Assembly: GCA_024138015.1 (NCBI GenBank)
Contig: JAMXBB010000011.1
Location: 24,997,887-25,061,886 of the forward strand
DNA: 64,000 nt
Source of the DNA: Lumnitzera littorea
Lineage: Eukaryota > Streptophyta > Magnoliopsida > Myrtales > Combretaceae
Direction: 5' to 3'
The notes below the pieces were generated by a model. The model was not told the DNA's origin and ran no database searches. It worked only from the letters and a program-made list of their open reading frames with translations. Every line of letters starts with the position of its first letter. Within the stretch, counting starts at the first letter, position 1. Positions 25,827 through 38,332 of the stretch are shown in pieces. A program made the translations under genes and the position numbers.

Positions 25827-25833
25827 TATATTC

Positions 25834-25845
25834 TAATATTAGAGC
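25834..25845 (+). other. E1 primer binding site
   Basis: TAATATTAGAGC matches the initiator-tRNA-Met site TGGTATCAGAGC at 9 of 12 positions. All three differences are G-to-A or C-to-T, the direction expected from decay of methylated cytosines on either strand. Confidence 0.6.
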
Positions 25846-26040
25846 TTAAGGTAATGACTAGGAGCTAAGTAGTTGTGGTAAATGATTTGCTACAAGTGTA
25901 TATATATTTTCCCTATTTTACTCTATTTTCACTACTACAAAACAAAGCAAGTTGTTGAGTTGTTGTGCAATATAGTGTTGAGTAGTGTAGTGTGGAATCT
26001 CTTATTGGGTGTTGTACTTGTTGAAGTTTTGTTGCTAGAA

Positions 26041-26406
26041 TGTCAAATCTAAGTGTGCAAGAGGAGATAACTAATGTTGAGAGTGATGCAGATGGTCGTG
26101 GTCATGTTGAACAATAGACTCCTCGAATCACAATTGAATAGATATGGAACCCCATCGCCATTTTGACCAACTTAGCCGTGTTTGTGTAGAGATTAGTAGA
26201 GGTTGGACCGTAAGACATGAATATAGAGTATGGTCAAGGTGTGCGAGATAGACCGAGAGGGCGAAGTGTGGAAATCTAAGCTCATGATGCTATAAATGCA
26301 CCACCAACTCAACCCTACTCAGTTGAAGGACTCAAACGACGAAGACTTGAATTGGAAAAAGTTAAAGAAGATGAAGAGAAAGAGTAGTTTCGTAGGTTTG
26401 ACGAGT
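26041..26406 (+). pseudogene. E1 gag, N-terminal part
   Basis: From ATG 26041 (MSNLSVQEEITNVESDADG) a gag-like N-terminus can be followed through stops to an acidic/basic helical stretch (LKRRRLELEKVKEDEEKE) ending near 26400. The reading is then lost at the inserted LTR material and gag resumes at 30199. Confidence 0.5.
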
Positions 26407-27115
26407 GTAACTTCTAAGCCCCGTAATTAGCATGACACTTGCTTGCTTGTGTTGAGATTTATACTTTTGTTCTCACTTGTAATTTATAATTTTTATTTTG
26501 TTGTTTGAGTGTTGAAACAAGTACGTTTGTATTCTATAGATCTGTATTAGTCTAAATTGTGGAAAGGCTGTTACGTCCCGAAGTCTTAGAGTCGTAACAG
26601 TCCTACTATGTAAACCATTTTATAATAGTAACTGGCTTCACAATGCCTATTATAGATGTGATCTGCATAAGGTATCGATGACTCCTTGCTTTAAAATCAA
26701 CAGTTTAATTAAGAATTTATTTAGAGTTACAGTAAGTATTAAAACCATAGGTCAATATATGTATAATTACATGTACATTACTGTAGAATTCCCAAGTGAT
26801 TCTACATCATATCGTAACAATCAACTGGTTTACATATCAAATATTAGTCTTTCAGTCTTAAAGATATTAGTGAGACTTTAGATATAAATTAACTATTAGA
26901 CAAATTGATCCTTACACCCCCAGGCTTCAAAAGAGAACTAACCTCTAGATAGTTATAGGGTGGCATATTAGTTAGAGTAATAAAAAATCAGGACTTGCAA
27001 AAAGATCTATACGGGTATGAGCAACTACAGCTTAGTAAGTTAAATTGGAGACTTATGAATGTATATAAACACAAACAAGATTATCAAACAATTATTTTCA
27101 TCCAATGCAACTCTA
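26407..27115 (-). repeat. Inverted fragment of an L-family LTR
   Basis: From 26569 the plus strand reads TGTTACGTCCCGAAG and then follows the reverse complement of the 3' end of the L LTRs. Later, at about 26975-27110, it follows the complement of the L2 segment near 36440-36550 (for example GAGCAACTAC, TTGGAGACT, AAACACAAACAAGATTATCA). It breaks off exactly where the forward LTR L0 begins, giving a head-to-head arrangement. 26407-26568 is of unknown origin; it starts TGTAACTTC. Confidence 0.7.
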
Positions 27116-30100
27116 TGTTTGGTTCGTAGAATTTAGAGTGATCGAGCAAATTGTTCGATTTAGCCTAAATTTTATGATGAAGCTAGGAATATTAGTAAAA
27201 GTAATCTTGTGAGTTTAGATTTAGAAAAATAAGTAATAAAATGATTAATTAATATAATATTGAATTTTATGTAAATTGTTCGTTATTTGTTGAAAATGCT
27301 TAGAACGAATTCTAATAACTAATAAATCGATAGAAATAAATTATGTATATGCTAAAAATCATAAAATAACTTATATAATATTTAGGGGTATTTATTATAT
27401 GAATTTATATGTAGGTAAAAATATGCGAAATTACTTAAAATACCTGAAATATGCTAAAATAATACTAAATAATTAAAGAAAATTCATAAATAATTAAAAA
27501 AATCAAGAAAAATAAGAGAAAATGAGGAAATTTCTAGAAGTGGGTCGTGGTAACTTGGAGTTTAATGAAATAAAAGCAACTAATTAAAAGAAAACAATTA
27601 TAAAATCAAAATGAAGAAGAGATAAGGTAAATATCACTTCAAATTAATGAACAAAATATCTATGCAGCCCTATAAATATGCAAACTTGGACAGAAGCTCA
27701 TTTGGTGTGTTTGGAGAGTAGGAAAATTTGAGAGAACCAAAAAATTGAAGATTAGGGTTTTTTTTTTCAAAATTGGAAAAAAATCTATGCAAATAGGACA
27801 TATAAGGTGATTCCAAACCTGACAACCACCTAGGAGTGGACAGCTACCGCCACCAGTGTCTAGACCAGTTGAAAAGGCCATGGTGGTTGGTGGTGGCTAG
27901 AGCCACTAATTCCAATGAGTCTAATCTTCCTTCCGATTTTTTATATTTTGTTAAAAATACTAAATAAGCTTAAAAAATTGTGAAATTTGGTATTTTGAGG
28001 TTTTTAAATATTTAAATTTAGGGAATAATTTTAGTTTGATGAATTTGTATCTAGAAATATACTATCATTAAGAAACCGCATAAAACTTATCATATTTCGA
28101 ATTAGAAATAAATAACCTTAAGAGTGTAGTTTTAGGTTCAAAATTTTTATGTAGACTACTTAAGGGCTATAGAGAAATGCTATGAAACTCTTTTTTAGAA
28201 ATGAATTTTTGAAATTTTTAGATGATTTTTAGACCTTGAAATGATATATAAAATAGGTAATTTTGGGCTAATTAGGTAATTAAAGGCATAATTATTGATT
28301 TAGTGCATAATTATATGTTTTAGGATGTTGAAATCTGATATAATATGATATTTATGGTATTTAGGATGTTAGATATAATTATTACAGTATTATGTAATAT
28401 GTATATAATAAGTAAAATGGTATATTTTAGGTTAATTTTGTAATTTAGGGTAATTAAGTATAAATTCTTATTTGGGATAAATTTAGATATTTTGAAATGT
28501 TATTTGATGTTAGGAGATGATATTTGGAGTGATGGGAGATATTAGATGTGTATATTATGTACACATTAGATGATAATATATAATATGTAAGTACAAAAAA
28601 TTGATGAGTAGGAAAATATTAGGTTAAAATTGATATTATATGAATAATAGGAATATGTAATAAATCTAGTAAGAAACTTAAATTAAGGTAATTATATGAA
28701 AAATGAAAAATGAAAAATTTTCTTACATCAGGAATAAATTCGGTAGTTAAATTAGGATTATGATGTATCATACGGACTAGAACATTGGTTAGAGACAAAA
28801 AAGATATTTATGATGCCCGAATATAATGTGATTAATTTCACATTATAGGTTGGAATAATTTCCTAACCGAAAATCAAGTTAAAAATCAAGTTAAAAACCT
28901 AATTTAGAAACTGACTTCAAAACTGAATTAAAATTTAGCCTAAATTAGGAATAACTTTAAGAGACTTAAAAACCAGAATAAATAAGTATACTAAAACCCT
29001 AAATTAAAGATGATAATAAGTGTTATAGGATAAAATCAATCTATGGCAGTTATGTGAAAATTGAAACAACGTTTGTATTATAGGGATTTTGGGCTATGGC
29101 TGGTACGAGTTGCATCTCGAGTGAGCAAGCGAGGAGTCTAGGTAAGTTGGGATTAATACGTTACTGTATTTTCGAATACTAATTTGTAGTACTCGAAGGA
29201 TTGAAATTGTACTTGAGTGTGCTTGTTAGATAGTTAACTGTGCGCATATGCTTATTTTTTAGTTTGATGATATAATTCTGATTAGCTATCTTGACTTGTA
29301 TATGTATGGTTTGTTTGAAATGATTAAATACCTTAAACTGGATTTAACTACATATTTGACTCATAAATCTAAACTGGACCTACATAACAACCCATTAGGG
29401 GAACATTAAAATTCTTTGACCAAATATTGACTCTTTTGAAAGGGATAGCGTTAGATGGCATAATTGGTCCCTTCTTCATCCTTAATCGAACTAAGTAATA
29501 GGTGAGGAGATCACGATAAGGGTGAAGTTAGTGGTTCGAAGGTAGTTGGGGGAGGAGCGGTGTCTCTATTGCATAAACTTAGGTTTGGTCATGAGCTATT
29601 GTGTTAAATGGAAACTCCTCAACCTAAATTAAAGCGAGCGAAATTTCTCTATTCTCATGACAGACCGGACAACGTCGTGCAATGGTATTTGCTTGAAACA
29701 TGCATTACATCTAATTAAATTGGTTGATAACCCTACTTGTGTTTGATGTATAGTTTTGAGTCTCCATCCTAACTTACTAAATTGTAGTTGCTTACATCCC
29801 TATAGATGTTGTTACAAGTGCTAGCTAAGAAGCAGCTTAAATTTACCTTGAAGCTAGTAACTACTGGATCTTGGGGAATGATGATATAAACTAAAGACCA
29901 GATACACTCTCAAGTTTAGATTTATTTTTAAAGCTTTTAAAATTAATTTACGAATTACTCAAGTAGATTATGTTAAGTTGCTAAATCTTGCAAATATACT
30001 CAAATTATTTTAATGTAAGCATGTATTTTTCTTAAGTTCATAAGTAAATAACATGTTTAATTTATGAACTGTTCAAGCGGGTTAGTCAGAGATGCCTTGT

Positions 30101-30198
30101 GTAAATCAGGTCAAAGATAATGATTGTATGGTTAGTTTCTATTTTAGAATGGTTTGTACAGTGGGACTGTTACGACTCTATTACTTTGGGGCGTGACA
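27116..30198 (+). mobile_element. L0: roughly 3.1 kb solo LTR of the L family
   Basis: It is collinear with L1-L3 from GAATTTAGAGTGATC near the start, through TATAAATA at 27671-27678, to the terminus GGGGCGTGACA at 30198. E1 gag resumes directly after it. The left end abuts the inverted fragment, and no target duplication is visible, so this insertion has been rearranged. It has no coding capacity. Confidence 0.7.
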
Positions 30199-31120
30199 CA
30201 ACCATTGAACTCCTCAAGGAACCAAGAACATTAAAGTGAAGGTCTCAAGCTTCTTTGGAACACGAAGTGTAGATAAGTATGTGGACTGGGAAGAGAAGGT
30301 GGAGATAATTTTTTACTTCATGATTACGAGGATGCTGTCTGAATTCAAGTTGCTACTTTAGAGTTTTTTGGATATGCAGCAATGTCATGAAAGAAATTGC
30401 AAACCACCTGTCGACAAGCATAACGTGATATTAGAACTTATAATGAAGTGAAGTGAGTCTTAAGGAATAAGTTTTTCCTTGAACACTATGAGTAGGATAC
30501 TTTCTAACATCTTCAAGAGCTTAAGAAGAGTAGCCAATTTGTATATGAGTATATTCATGAATTTTAGTTATTAATGATTTGATGTAATGTTGATGAGCCA
30601 AAAGTGCAAACCATCATGAGATTCATATCTGGATTGCAACTTGAGATCGGAAATGTAATGGAAGTGCATAGGATAGGGAGTTTAGATGAGACAATACGAA
30701 TTGCCCAATGAGTAGAACGACAAAGGTCGACTGAGCTCAACTTGCTTGATTTGGTATGCCGAGTTGACTTGAATATAGCCAAGTTCCTTACAATTCTAAG
30801 GTGGACCGACATGGTCAAACTTTGAGCAGACCTGATGATGGCTGAAGTTAAGTTAAGGCTGAGGAGCTTGAGGTTAGGAGAGACTGAGGATAAAGCATAG
30901 GATAGAACATAAGACCAGAGAAATTAAATGTTCCAAATGTCTTGGCTTTAGACATGTTGCTAACTAGTATTTGAATCAACATATGATGACCATAATGGGT
31001 GAGACCCACCAATAGAGGTGGAGAGTGTAAGTGAAGGAGAAGAGGACATAGACATTAGAAATTTTCTTGAAGAGTTCTAGGAAGACCCAAATGCTTAAAC
31101 CTGATCTAAACTAGGACAAT
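30199..31120 (+). pseudogene. E1 gag, main part
   Basis: Interrupted gag shows VKVSSFFGTRSVDKYVDWE, then VYEYIHEF, then TIMRFISGLQLEIGNV and DETIRIAQ. A zinc knuckle at 30929-30970 reads CSKCLGFRHVAN-stop-Tyr, so the last Cys is Tyr and a stop precedes it. It is homologous to, but clearly different from, the E2 gag. Confidence 0.75.
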
Positions 31121-31189
31121 ACCTCAACATGGTCGTTAGAAGGATCCTTAGCATTATTGTTGCCAACGAGAGCAAACAAAGGCAAAACC

Positions 31190-31600
31190 TCTTCCATACT
31201 AATTGCCGTATGAATGGTAGCCTTCGTATCTTAATAATAGATGGAGGAAATTGTAACAATATTATAGCTAAGGAGTAGTGAAGGCCCTAAACTGCACTAG
31301 CTTAATGAGAAAGGTAGACTTTTAGTTACCAAGCAAGTAAAGCTGTCGATCTCCATTAAAGGAAAATACAAGGACGAGGTGCTATTTAACGTCCTACCTA
31401 TGTGTGCCCCATACACACTTCTTGGTTGGCGTCAGTTATTTGACTTAAAAGCACTCCATGATGGATACCAAAACACTTACATGTTCCAGAAGGATAGTGA
31501 GAAAGTAGTATTGACCCTTATGAGCCCTTCAGAAGTTCAGGAATCCCAAGTTAAGATCTCTAAGTCCTTACAAAAGAAGTCCTTGGTGATTTCTTGAGCT
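31190..31600 (+). pseudogene. E1 protease remnant
   Basis: ILIIDGGNCNNI at about 31228-31265 replaces the usual LIIDSGSCTNV, so the active-site triplet is DGG. The open piece 31379-31597 has MLFNVLPMCAPYTLLGW..LFD (normally DVLPMDACHLLLGRPW) and HDGYQNTYMFQKD, the known segment after the protease. Confidence 0.75.
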
Positions 31601-31609
31601 CAATTCTCT

Positions 31610-31812
31610 ATGGAGGTTAAGATTGAAGAGTGTGTCTTCTTGTTAGTGAGAAGACTACTCGAGTTACAAGAGAATAGAGCTCTACCACTTGATGTGTATG
31701 CCTTACTTTAAAAATATGCAGACATATTTCCCAACGAGCTACCTAAAGGGTTACCCCCACTTCTAGGTATCAAACATTGTATTGACCTCCAACCTAAAGG
31801 GGCTCAATCAGG
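31610..31812 (+). pseudogene. E1 reverse transcriptase, N-terminal piece
   Basis: The readable blocks are VRRLLELQENRALPLD, KYADIFPNELPKGLPP and GIKHCIDLQPKGAQSG, ending at the left edge of L1. About 40 residues normally found before the KKDGSWRMC block are missing, so the L1 insertion site has a flanking deletion. Confidence 0.8.
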
Positions 31813-34800
31813 TGTTTAGAGTTTAATCCGTAAAATTTAGAGCGATCATACAAGTTATCCGATTGAGCTCAAATTTTACAATGGAGTTAGGACTATTAGT
31901 AAAAGTAATCTTGTGAGTTTGGATTTAGGAAAATAAGTAATAAAATAATTAATTATTATAATATTGAATTATATGTATATTATTTGTTATTTATTGGAAA
32001 TGCATAAAATGAGTTTCGATAACTAATGAATCGATAGAAATAAATTATATATACACTAAAAATCATAAAATAACTTAAATAATATTTAAGAGTATTTATT
32101 TGTGCTATATATGTATTTATGTGTAGGTAAAAATACTCGAAATTACCTAAATATCTGAAATATGAAAAATAATGCAAATTAATTATAGAAAATTCATAAA
32201 TAATTAAGGAAAAATCAAGAAAAATTAGAAAAAGTATGGAAATGTTTGGAATTGAGGTGTGGCAAGCTAAAAATTAAAGAAGAAAAATCAACCATTTAAA
32301 TTAGGCCAAATAGAAAGTAAAATGGAAGAGGATAAGGGACATTTGGCACTAAATAATTCCCTAACCTATCCAAAGACATCTATAAATTTAGAAACCTTCT
32401 TCTACAAATCATTTTGGTTAGTTGTGAATTAGGAGAAAACTAGGGAGAGGAGAGAAGAGAGGAAAAACTAAATTTACCAAAAAATAGAAAAAATCTATGC
32501 AAATAAGGCTTGTAAGATGAACTCACCCCAGACGAGCACCTAGGAGTGGATAGCCACCACTGTCCAATGGTGGTGCCAGTGCTCAATTTGGCCGATAAGG
32601 CCTTGGTGGCTAGTGGTGGTCAAAGCTAGCGATGCTAGTGAGTTTCGATTTTCTCCTGATTTTTGTTTAATTTATTAAAAATATCAAATAGATGTGGAAA
32701 ATTATGAAATTCGGCATTCTGAGATATTTTAGCATTTAGACTTAGAAAAAAATATCAATTTGATAAATCTAGGTCTGAGATATACTATTCTTAAGAAATT
32801 ACTAAACTCGAGCTAGTTTTTGATTTAGAAATAAATGACCTTAAAGATGTAGTTCTGAGCTCAAAATTTTTGTGTAGGCTATTTAGAGTATTTAAAATAT
32901 TGCTATGAAGATATTTTTCAAAAATCAATTTTCAAAATTTTTAGATGATTTTTATGCCTTAAAATTATGTATAAATGGGTGATTATGAGTTAATTAAGTA
33001 ATTAAATGGGTAATTACTAATTTAGTGTATAATTATGTGTTTTAGAATATTAAATTTTGATGTAGTATGGTATTTGTAGCATTTAGGGTGTAAGGTTTAA
33101 TTATTAGGTATATTATGTAGTATATATGTATTAGGTAAAATGGTAAAGTTTAATTTATTGAAATTTAAGATAATTAGGTATATAATTTTGATTTAGGATA
33201 TAATTAGGCATTTGATATGTTGTTAGATGATGAAGGATGATATATATAGTGTTAGAAGTGTTAAATAAGTGATTTAGGAGTGAATTATGTAATAAAACAT
33301 AATATGTAAATATAGGAAATTAATGAGTAGAGAATATTATGTCAAAATTGATAATATTGTAATAATATTAATATAAAATAAATCTGATATGAAACTTAGA
33401 TTTAGTAATCATATGAAAAATGTAAATTTTTTTTTACATTAGGAGCAAATTTGGTAGCTAAATTAAGATTATAGTATACCGTACAGATCAAAATACTAGT
33501 TAAGGGCTAAATATAAGATTTAGGATACTTAAGTGAAATGTGATTAACTACACATAATGATTCGAAATGAGTTTCTAAGGTTTGCGTATAAAACTTGTAA
33601 TTAGTAATTGAATGAGAATCTAATTTAGAAACTGATTCAGAAACTAAATTAGAACTTACCCTAAATTAAGAATAATTGTAAGAGACTTAAAAATCTGAAT
33701 AATTAGATATAATAAAACCTTAAACTGAAGATAACAATAAGAATTTCAGAACAAAACCTATTTATGGTAGTTATGTGAAAACTAAAATAATATTTATATT
33801 ACAAGGATTATCGGTGATGGTTTATATGAATTGCACACGAATCGTACCTTAAGTGAGTAAGCAGGGAGTTTATGTAAGTTAGGATTAACACGTTGCTATA
33901 TTTTAGAGTACTAATTTGTAGTACTCGAAGGCTTGAAATTGTACTTGATTGTGTTTGTTAGATAGTTGATTGTATGCATGCCTGTATGTGCTTGTTTCTA
34001 TGTTTAATGTTATCATTCTGGTTTGAACACTTTGAATCGAATCTAATTGAATATATGACTTATAATTTTAAATTAGATGTAAGCCCTAAAGTTAAGTCAA
34101 ATGACTGTAGGATCAAACTTAATATATAAAGTTTAGGACGATCGGTTAAAGGATTCGATCAAACCTAAATTATAAACTATAGATAGAAATATTAGTAAAA
34201 ATGATCCCGTAAACTTGAATTTAAGAAAATAAGTAATAAAATAGGAGACTAAAATTTTCAAATTTTAAATATAATAATTGTTAATTATCAAAAAGACGAA
34301 AAGTGTAATTTAATAATTGATAAATTACTAAAAATAGATTATATGTATACTAAAAATCATAGAATGACCTAAATAATAATTAGGAATGTTCACATGTACT
34401 CCACATGTATTTACGTGTAGATAAAAATACGTAGAATTACTTAAATTGGTTAAAAACTTATTAAATAATTAAAGAGAATTATTAATTAATTAAGAAAAAA
34501 TAAAAAAAAATCAGAGGAATAGGGAATGATGTAGATTTGGTCGTGGCAAGTTAGGAATTGAAGAAGAAAAATTAACCAATTAAAATCAAGCAACACAAAA
34601 GGCAAAAATTAAGGGATTTGGGTAATGTCTTGTCCAATTAAATGCATAATAATTACTATAAAGGTCTATAAATAAGGAAAAAAAATTACAGAGTTTATTT
34701 GGACAATTAGAAGTTAGAAAAAAAAAAAAAGGAAAATCGTGCAATAAGGGCTAGTGAACTAAACTCACACACCATCACCACCTAGGACTGAGCCACCACC

Positions 34801-37780
34801 ACCACCCCACTCTAAACCTACCGTCTAGACTAGTCGACACACTTGGACCGGTGTTGGAAGCTTAAAAGTCATTGAACCAGGTGAGTCTTTTATCTACTCC
34901 GATTTTGTATAATTTCTTAAAATCATTTATTTTGCCCAAAAAATTATGAAATTTAATATTCTAAGGTTTTATTGTATGTAGATTTAGGGAAAAATAGTTA
35001 TTAAGTTTAATCACGCCTAAAAATATAGGATTCTTAACAAATTAAGCAAAACTAAGCATGATTAGAATTAGAAATAAATAGGCTTAGGAGTGTAGTTTGG
35101 AGTTCAAATTTTTTTTTTGTAGAATGCTTAAGTGATATAGAACGGTGCTATGAAGCCATTTTTTTAAATTTAATTTTTGAAATTTTTAGCTCTAAAATGA
35201 TGGAAAAATGGGGTAATTTTGGGTTAATTAGGTGATTAAGTGATTAATTACTGATTTAGATAGTAATTAGATGTTTAGGAATATTAATCTCTGATGTGGA
35301 AACCTAATCCTAGCCTTTGGAATATCAAGTGTAATTAATATAGGAATTAGGTAGTAATTGTAGGAAATTAGGAATATGTGGAATTGAAAATTTAATAAAT
35401 ATAAAAAATTAGGGTTATTTAGATAATATAATAATAATAATCAGAATATAATAAATTCGAAATAAAATTTAATTTTAGATAATTGTATAAAAAAAGTAAG
35501 ATTTTCTCACATTAGGAATAAATCGGATATCCCAATTAGGATTAGCGTGTACCGAACAATTTAGAACACTAAAATAAGACCCAATATGATATTAGAATAC
35601 TCGAGCTTAATGTGATTCATTTCACATTAGGATTCGAGCATATTTAAGATTTCAGAATTAAACTAGAATCTAATTTAGAAATCGAACCCCGAAATAAGGT
35701 AGAATGAATCATTAGTAAATAATAGGTATACATGGAGAAAAAAGTTAAATTATAACTTAAAATATGAATTATTAAAGTATAAGTACTAGAAAGACCTATT
35801 TGTATTATAGGACACCTAGAGATGAATCGACTTGCAATTAAGTGATCGGGCGATTGAGAATTTCCAAGTAAGTTGGGTTATTACTTACTATATTAAAGTA
35901 CTATTTTATGGTACTCAGAGACTTAGGATTGTGTATGATTGTAATTATAAATAGTTTATGCATGTGTTTGAGTATCTGAATTCGGGCTGAAATTTGTAAT
36001 GTGATTGATTTTGTGTTATGACTAGATTAGTGTGAAATTGTTTGAACACCTTAAATGCAATTTAATCTTATTTGACCATAATGACCTAAATTGTCATGCA
36101 TTGCAACCCTTTAGGGGATCATTAGGGTTCTCCAACCAAACACTAACACCTTCGATAAAGATAATGTTGGGTAGCAATTGGTCTTTTTCTTATCCTTAAT
36201 CGAACTAAGTGATAGGAGAGGAGGTCGCGGTAAGGATGAGGGCATTGGTTCGAAGGATAGTCTTAGGAGGAGCAGTGTCTCTATTGCACGAACCTGGGTT
36301 TGGTTGTGAGTTGTTGCATAACATAAAAACTCCTTAACTCAGATTAGAGCAGGTGAAATTTCTCTGATTTTACAATGGACCGGATTACGTTGTGTGATGA
36401 CACTTGCTTGTTGTATTGCATGAAAATAATTGCTTGATAATCTTGTTTGTGTTTGTATACATTCATGAGTCTCCAATTCAACTTACTGAGTTGTAGTTGC
36501 TCATACTCGTATAGATCCTTTTGCAGGACCTGATTTCTGAATACTTCAAGTATTATGTTACCTTATAATTATCTAGAGGTTAGTTCTTTTGAAGCTTAGG
36601 GTGTGAGGATCAATTCGCTTAGCAGTGGATGTGTAGCTGGAGTGTCCTTTATAGTTTAAAAATGAAAAACTGATAGTCGCTATGTAAATTAGTGAACCGT
36701 TATGTTTATGTAAAGTTTCTTGGAAAGTTCTGTGGACTTTACATATAGTTATGTATGTTGAGTAAAAATTTGTGGTAATTACTGTAATTTTAGCTAAACA
36801 CTTAATTGGACTGTTTACTTCAAAGCGAGGATTCGTTGACGCCTTGTGTAGATAATGTTTATGGTAAGTACTATGAGGTTAGTTACTATCATAGAATGGT
36901 TTACACGGTGGGACTGTTGCGACTTTGTGACTTCGGGGCGTAACATTAGACTTGTATAGCAATCCATTAGGGGAAACATTAGGGTTTTTCAGCCAAATAC
37001 CGACCCTTTTGAAAGGAATAGCGTTGGATAACATAATGGATTCCTTCTTCATCCTTAGTCGAACTAAGTGATAGGTGAGGAGGTTACGATAAGAGTGAAG
37101 TCAATGGTTCAGAGGTAATCGTGGGAGGAGCGGTATTCCCATTGCACAAGTTTAGGTTTGGTTGTGAGCTGTTGCATAACATGGGAACTCCTCAACTTAG
37201 ATTAAAGCAGGTGTAATTTTTCTAATCTTATGACTGACCAAACAACGTCATACGATGTAATTAGCTTGAATATGCATTACATCTAATTAATTTGGTTGAT
37301 GACCCTATTTATGTTTAGTGTATAGTTTTAAGTCTCCATCCTAACTTATTGAGTTGTTGATTGCTTACATACCCATAGATGTTGTTATAGGTATGAGCTA
37401 AGAAACGACTATATAACTATCCTAAAGCTAACAACTACTGGATTTTAAGGAGTGAAGATATAAAACTAAGGATTAGATACATTGTCAAGTTTGGATTTTA
37501 TCTTTAAAGCTTTTAATATTAATTTATGTATTACTTAAGTAGACTATGATTAGGTTACTTAATCTTGTAAACATATGTAGATTATTTAGTGTAAATATGT
37601 AGTTTTCATAATTATATAGTCAAATAACATGTTTAAATTATGAACTGTTTACTTCAAAGCAAATTAGTCATAGATGTCTTATATAAATCAAGTCTAAGAT
37701 AATGGTTGTATGGTTAGCATCTATCTTAAAATGGTTTGCATGACGGGACTGTTATAACTCTGCTGCTTTAGGGTGTAACA
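31813..37780 (+). mobile_element. L1: L-family solo LTR, split by L2
   Basis: The L1 parts are 31813-34077 and 36951-37780, about 3.1 kb together. The right end (GGGTGTAACA) is intact; the left end lacks a clear TG and the target duplication expected from the right flank (CTAAA), and part of the E1 pol is missing there. A TATA box (TATAAATT) lies at 32381. The two halves join smoothly when L2 and one TTAGA copy are removed. Confidence 0.78.
34078..36945 (+). mobile_element. L2: L-family solo LTR nested in L1
   Basis: This 2868-base LTR starts TGTAAGCCCTAAAGTTAAG and ends GGGGCGTAACA, with the exact target duplication TTAGA (34073-34077 and 36946-36950). TATAAATA lies at 34667-34674, a CCACCACCACC-rich leader at about 34775-34806 and a donor-like AGGTGAGTC at about 34879. 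It has no internal region and no coding capacity, hence a solo LTR. Confidence 0.88.
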
Positions 37781-38327
37781 CTAAAGAAAGATGACTCTTA
37801 GCGCATGTGCATTAACAGTCGAGTTATCAATACCTCGATTGGATGACATGTTAGAAGAACTACATGGTGATTGGATCTTTTTGAAGGTAGATTTGAAGAG
37901 TAGTTACCACTAGATTTGAATGAGCTAGGAGACGAGTGGAAAACAACTTTCAAAACAAAGGATGGCCTTTTTGAGTGGTTGGTCATGCCCTTCGGATTGA
38001 CAAATGCCTCGAGCACTTTTATGTGACTCATGAATCATGTCGTAAGATCATTGATTGGTAAGTGAGTTGTGGTTTGTTTTGATGATATCTTAGTATATAG
38101 TACTGACCTTTCATCTCATGTTAAGCACTTAAGAGTTGTGTTTGATGACATCTTGTTTTGAGGTTGTGTTCCTCGTATATGTTGTGTCTGGTAGATATAT
38201 CCAAGTTGACGATGTGAAGATCCGAGCTATACTTGACTGCCCAACACTCACTAGTGCTGCTGATGTGTGGAGTTTCTTTGGTTTAGCTTTGTTCTATCAA
38301 AGGTTCATTTGAAACTTCAGTTTTATA
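37781..38327 (+). pseudogene. E1 reverse transcriptase, central piece
   Basis: Readable blocks are KKDDS then RMCINSRVINT, LDDMLEELHGD, IFLKVDLKSSYH, then MPFGLTNASSTFM and VVVCFDDILVYS at about 38064-38100. Unlike E2, the catalytic FDD is kept. The piece ends FYQRFI.NFSFIVA at the L3 target site. It is broken by stops and shifts. Confidence 0.85.
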
Positions 38328-38332
38328 GTCGC

